Positions 61,884-64,000 of a DNA stretch of 64,000 nt are shown here, piece by piece. The stretch is taken from contig JAGBJJ010000054.1 in assembly GCA_017934525.1 (NCBI GenBank), positions 1 to 64,000 of the forward strand, given 5' to 3'. The DNA comes from Prevotella sp. GTDB taxonomy: Bacteria; Bacteroidota; Bacteroidia; Bacteroidales; Bacteroidaceae. The translations under genes were made by a program, and so were the position numbers. Below the pieces are notes generated by a model. The model was not told the DNA's origin and did not search any database. It saw only the letters and a program-made list of their open reading frames with translations. Each line of letters opens with the position of its first letter. Positions within the stretch are counted from its first letter, which is position 1.

Positions 61884-63374
61884 ATGAAAACGCTCCTGAC
61901 AATCTTAACGACAATCATGATGATGAATATGTGTAACGGACAGACGAGAAAAGAACCGGTGGTGAGACCAGCTACACAGGCGAACCGGTTCTATACGGGC
62001 GATGCCAGGGTTCTGCGTGAGGAGGTGGACAGCCTGTTAGCTCTGCATCGGGGCGAGACCATATATGATAACGTGGCGGCTCTGATAGTGCCTCATGCCG
62101 GGTATTATTATTCGGGCAACGTGGCAGCTGCGGCATATATGGCGGTGCCGAAGAATAAGACGGTGGTAAGCACCAACCGTACGTATAAGCGGATATTCCT
62201 GCTAGGGCCGAGTCACCACGAATGGCTCGACGGTGCTTCAGTGAATACGGAGGCTGACTATTATGCCACACCATTGGGACGGGTAAAGGTAGACCATGAG
62301 ACGGCTTTGGCCTTGACGGCTGCTGACAGCGTGTTCCGCTATCGGCCGAAAGCACATGACAGGGAGCACTGCTTAGAGGTGCAGCTGCCGTTCCTGCAAA
62401 GGAGATTCGGCGAGGATTCTGTGCCGCCCATCGTGCCGGTTATTATCTCCACCAACGACTACAGGAAGCTGAAACGGATAGCGGATGCATTGAAGCCGTA
62501 TCTGACGGAAGAGAATCTGTTTATCGTCAGCAGCGACTTCTCGCATTATCCCTCGTATGAGGATGCCTGCAAGGTGGATGCCCAAACCGGCAAGGCTGTG
62601 GAGAGTGGCGATGTGGAGCAGTTTATTGCCACGCTGAAAGAGAATGCCCGCAGCGGTGTGCGCAACCTGGCCACGAGCGCCTGCGGAGAAGCGGCCATCG
62701 CGACGATGCTGATAATGACTGACAGCACGTATCAGGTGAAGCATCTGCAGTATCTGAACTCCGGTGATATTGACCATTACGACCACAGCCGAGTGGTCGG
62801 CTATCATGCCTTTACCATCATTCGCGGCGCATCGCAGGAGTTCTCGCTGTCAGCGGATGAGAAACTGACGTTGAAGAAGATTGCACTGACGAGTATCAAG
62901 GACTCACTGAATGGCAAAGCCAAGGCGGAGCATCCCTCCCTGACGGCTACACTCCGGCAGAAGTGCGGCGCCTTCGTGTCGCTGCATAAGCATGGACGAC
63001 TACGTGGCTGCATCGGACATTTTGGCGAAGATGTGCCCCTGCATGAGATAGTGGCAGAGATGGCTCGTGCGGCAGCTTTCGAAGACCCGCGATTCATGCC
63101 CGTGACTGCTGATGAGCTGGCTGACATCGACATCGAGATTTCTGTGCTCACTCCCATGCGACGCATACATAGCTTAGACGAGTTCCAGTTGCATCGTCAC
63201 GGCATATATATCCGGCGGGGCTATCGCAGTGGAACCTTCCTGCCGCAGGTGGCCGATGAGGTGAACTGGACGAAAGAGGAGTTCGTCAGCCATTGTGCGC
63301 AGGACAAGGCAGGCATTGGATGGGACGGCTGGCGAGATGCAGAGCTGTATGTGTATGAGGCGATAGTGTTTTAG
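61884..63374 (+). CDS. AmmeMemoRadiSam system proteins B and A, fused (Memo-AMMECR1)
   Basis: 496 residues. Residues about 25-300 are the Memo fold: ALIVPHAGYYYSGNVAAAAY, GPSHHEWLDG and FIVSSDFSHYPSYEDA supply the metal-ligand-like His and Asp positions. Residues about 335-490 are AMMECR1: CGAFVSLHKHGRLRGCIGHFGED with the LRGCIG motif and FEDPRFMPVTADELADIDIE. Both domains usually occur as separate genes next to the radical SAM gene that follows. The N-terminus MKTLLTILTTIMMMNMCNGQ looks like a short signal peptide, which would place the fusion outside the cytoplasm. Biochemical role of the system is unknown. Confidence 0.9.
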   Translation: MKTLLTILTTIMMMNMCNGQTRKEPVVRPATQANRFYTGDARVLREEVDSLLALHRGETIYDNVAALIVPHAGYYYSGNVAAAAYMAVPKNKTVVSTNRTYKRIFLLGPSHHEWLDGASVNTEADYYATPLGRVKVDHETALALTAADSVFRYRPKAHDREHCLEVQLPFLQRRFGEDSVPPIVPVIISTNDYRKLKRIADALKPYLTEENLFIVSSDFSHYPSYEDACKVDAQTGKAVESGDVEQFIATLKENARSGVRNLATSACGEAAIATMLIMTDSTYQVKHLQYLNSGDIDHYDHSRVVGYHAFTIIRGASQEFSLSADEKLTLKKIALTSIKDSLNGKAKAEHPSLTATLRQKCGAFVSLHKHGRLRGCIGHFGEDVPLHEIVAEMARAAAFEDPRFMPVTADELADIDIEISVLTPMRRIHSLDEFQLHRHGIYIRRGYRSGTFLPQVADEVNWTKEEFVSHCAQDKAGIGWDGWRDAELYVYEAIVF

Positions 63375-63383
63375 TTCATAGCT

Positions 63384-64000
63384 ATGGAGTGCTGGTATTA
63401 TCAGAAGCTGGAAGATGGCAGGGTGGAGTGTCAGCTTTGCCCGCATCACTGCCACATCAGCGAGGGCAAGACGGGCATCTGTCGTAGCCGACGCAATCGG
63501 GGCGGTGTGCTCACCAGCGACGTGTATGGACGACCTTGTTCGCTGGCCATTGACCCTATCGAGAAAAAGCCGCTCTATCACTTCCATCCTGGCACCAAGT
63601 GCCTCTCCATTGCCTGTACAGGTTGTAACCTACGCTGCCTGAACTGTCAGAACCATGACATTTCGCAGGTCTCGCCATCGGAGGCGGGGCATTACAACCT
63701 CTCCCCATCGCAAGTCGTAGAGTTATGCAAGGAGCATCATTGCCCAGGCATAGCCTACACTTATACGGAACCACTGACATACCTCGAATACATCACTGAC
63801 ACGGCCCGACTGGCTCACGAAGCAGGCTTATGGAACATACTCGTCACGGCAGGCTACGTCTGTCAGAAACCGCTAAAGGCTCTGCTGCCGTATCTCGATG
63901 CTGCCAATATCGACCTGAAGTCTTTCAGCGACGACATCTACATGAAGATCAGCGGAGTACATCTGCAGCCCATCCTTGACACCATCCTCGCCATGCGCGA
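63384..64000 (+). CDS. AmmeMemoRadiSam system radical SAM enzyme (3' end cut off)
   Basis: The first 205 codons are in the window; the gene runs past position 64000. It opens MECWYYQKLEDGRVECQLCP and has an extra N-terminal cysteine cluster (CQLCPHHC, GICRSR) before the cluster motif Cys81-x3-Cys85-x2-Cys88 (CNLRCLNCQNHDIS), as in the family beside Memo and AMMECR1. NIDLKSFSDDIYMKI lies near the edge. It begins 9 bp after the fusion gene, so the three-component set is one operon. It needs SAM and an electron donor, so it is cytoplasmic. Confidence 0.92.
   Translation, partial: MECWYYQKLEDGRVECQLCPHHCHISEGKTGICRSRRNRGGVLTSDVYGRPCSLAIDPIEKKPLYHFHPGTKCLSIACTGCNLRCLNCQNHDISQVSPSEAGHYNLSPSQVVELCKEHHCPGIAYTYTEPLTYLEYITDTARLAHEAGLWNILVTAGYVCQKPLKALLPYLDAANIDLKSFSDDIYMKISGVHLQPILDTILAMR

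Overview
The window reads as chromosomal DNA of a Bacteroidota bacterium, most likely Prevotellaceae (Prevotella or a close relative). The evidence is two SusC/SusD loci, streptopain-like C10 proteases, a series of secreted proteins ending in a short GxYIxxGKKxxxK-type tail, and Bacteroidota promoters (TAnnTTTG at -7, TTTG near -33). The family set also fits: DUF1573, DUF3098, DUF4302, DUF1735 and BT_3928-like genes. No tRNA, rRNA, CRISPR array, complete IS or phage gene was seen.

Layout. 1-25 kb lies almost entirely on the minus strand and is an exported-protein region. It holds a truncated secreted gene, two C10 proteases around a 1.5-kb-residue adhesin-like protein, a repeat island (9.5-10.2 kb) and a secreted 880-residue protein. 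It ends with a seven-gene operon starting at 24.9 kb: SusC, SusD, HExxH lipoprotein, DUF4302 lipoprotein, BACON lipoprotein, Omp28-like CxxC protein and a secreted protein. rpsO (25.2 kb, plus) separates this from a second Sus-type locus (25.7-35.3 kb, minus): SusC, SusD, GH18, DUF1735-LamG, DUF1735-discoidin and GH28. 35.4-40.5 kb is a housekeeping block (ftsX, DUF3098, uppP, truB, queA, folK, DUF1573). A divergent radical SAM gene, a second giant adhesin-like gene and an lpxA homologue follow. 47.4-54.2 kb is an RND efflux operon interrupted by a GxxExxY gene. 54.4-60.6 kb carries cca, a small lipoprotein, DUF1599, a BT_3928-like gene, tpiA, a SPOR protein and folE. The right end holds a tiny membrane-protein ORF with a decayed neighbour, a GNAT gene and an AmmeMemoRadiSam cluster (Memo-AMMECR1 fusion plus radical SAM, cut by the window edge).

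How the genes may work together. The left third looks like a surface protein and peptide capture region: secreted cysteine proteases and adhesin-like proteins beside a SusC/SusD transporter linked to a lipoprotein metallohydrolase. The second Sus locus looks like glycan capture with GH18 and GH28 enzymes. Neither locus has an adjacent regulator (HTCS, ECF/anti-sigma or SusR) in the window.

The strongest oddities are: (i) a shared C-terminal-tail-plus-terminator module at the 3' ends of two unrelated secreted genes, which has left one protein with two tandem tails; (ii) an in-frame, roughly 110-bp repeat-like insertion in the catalytic half of the CCA-adding enzyme; (iii) a GxxExxY gene bounded by heptanucleotide arrays inside an RND operon; (iv) a perfect 21-bp inverted promoter duplication between ftsX and a radical SAM gene; (v) the seven-gene SusC/D-metallohydrolase operon; and (vi) a Memo-AMMECR1 fusion with a signal-peptide-like N-terminus. 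All family calls come from reading the sequence by eye; no database search was run.
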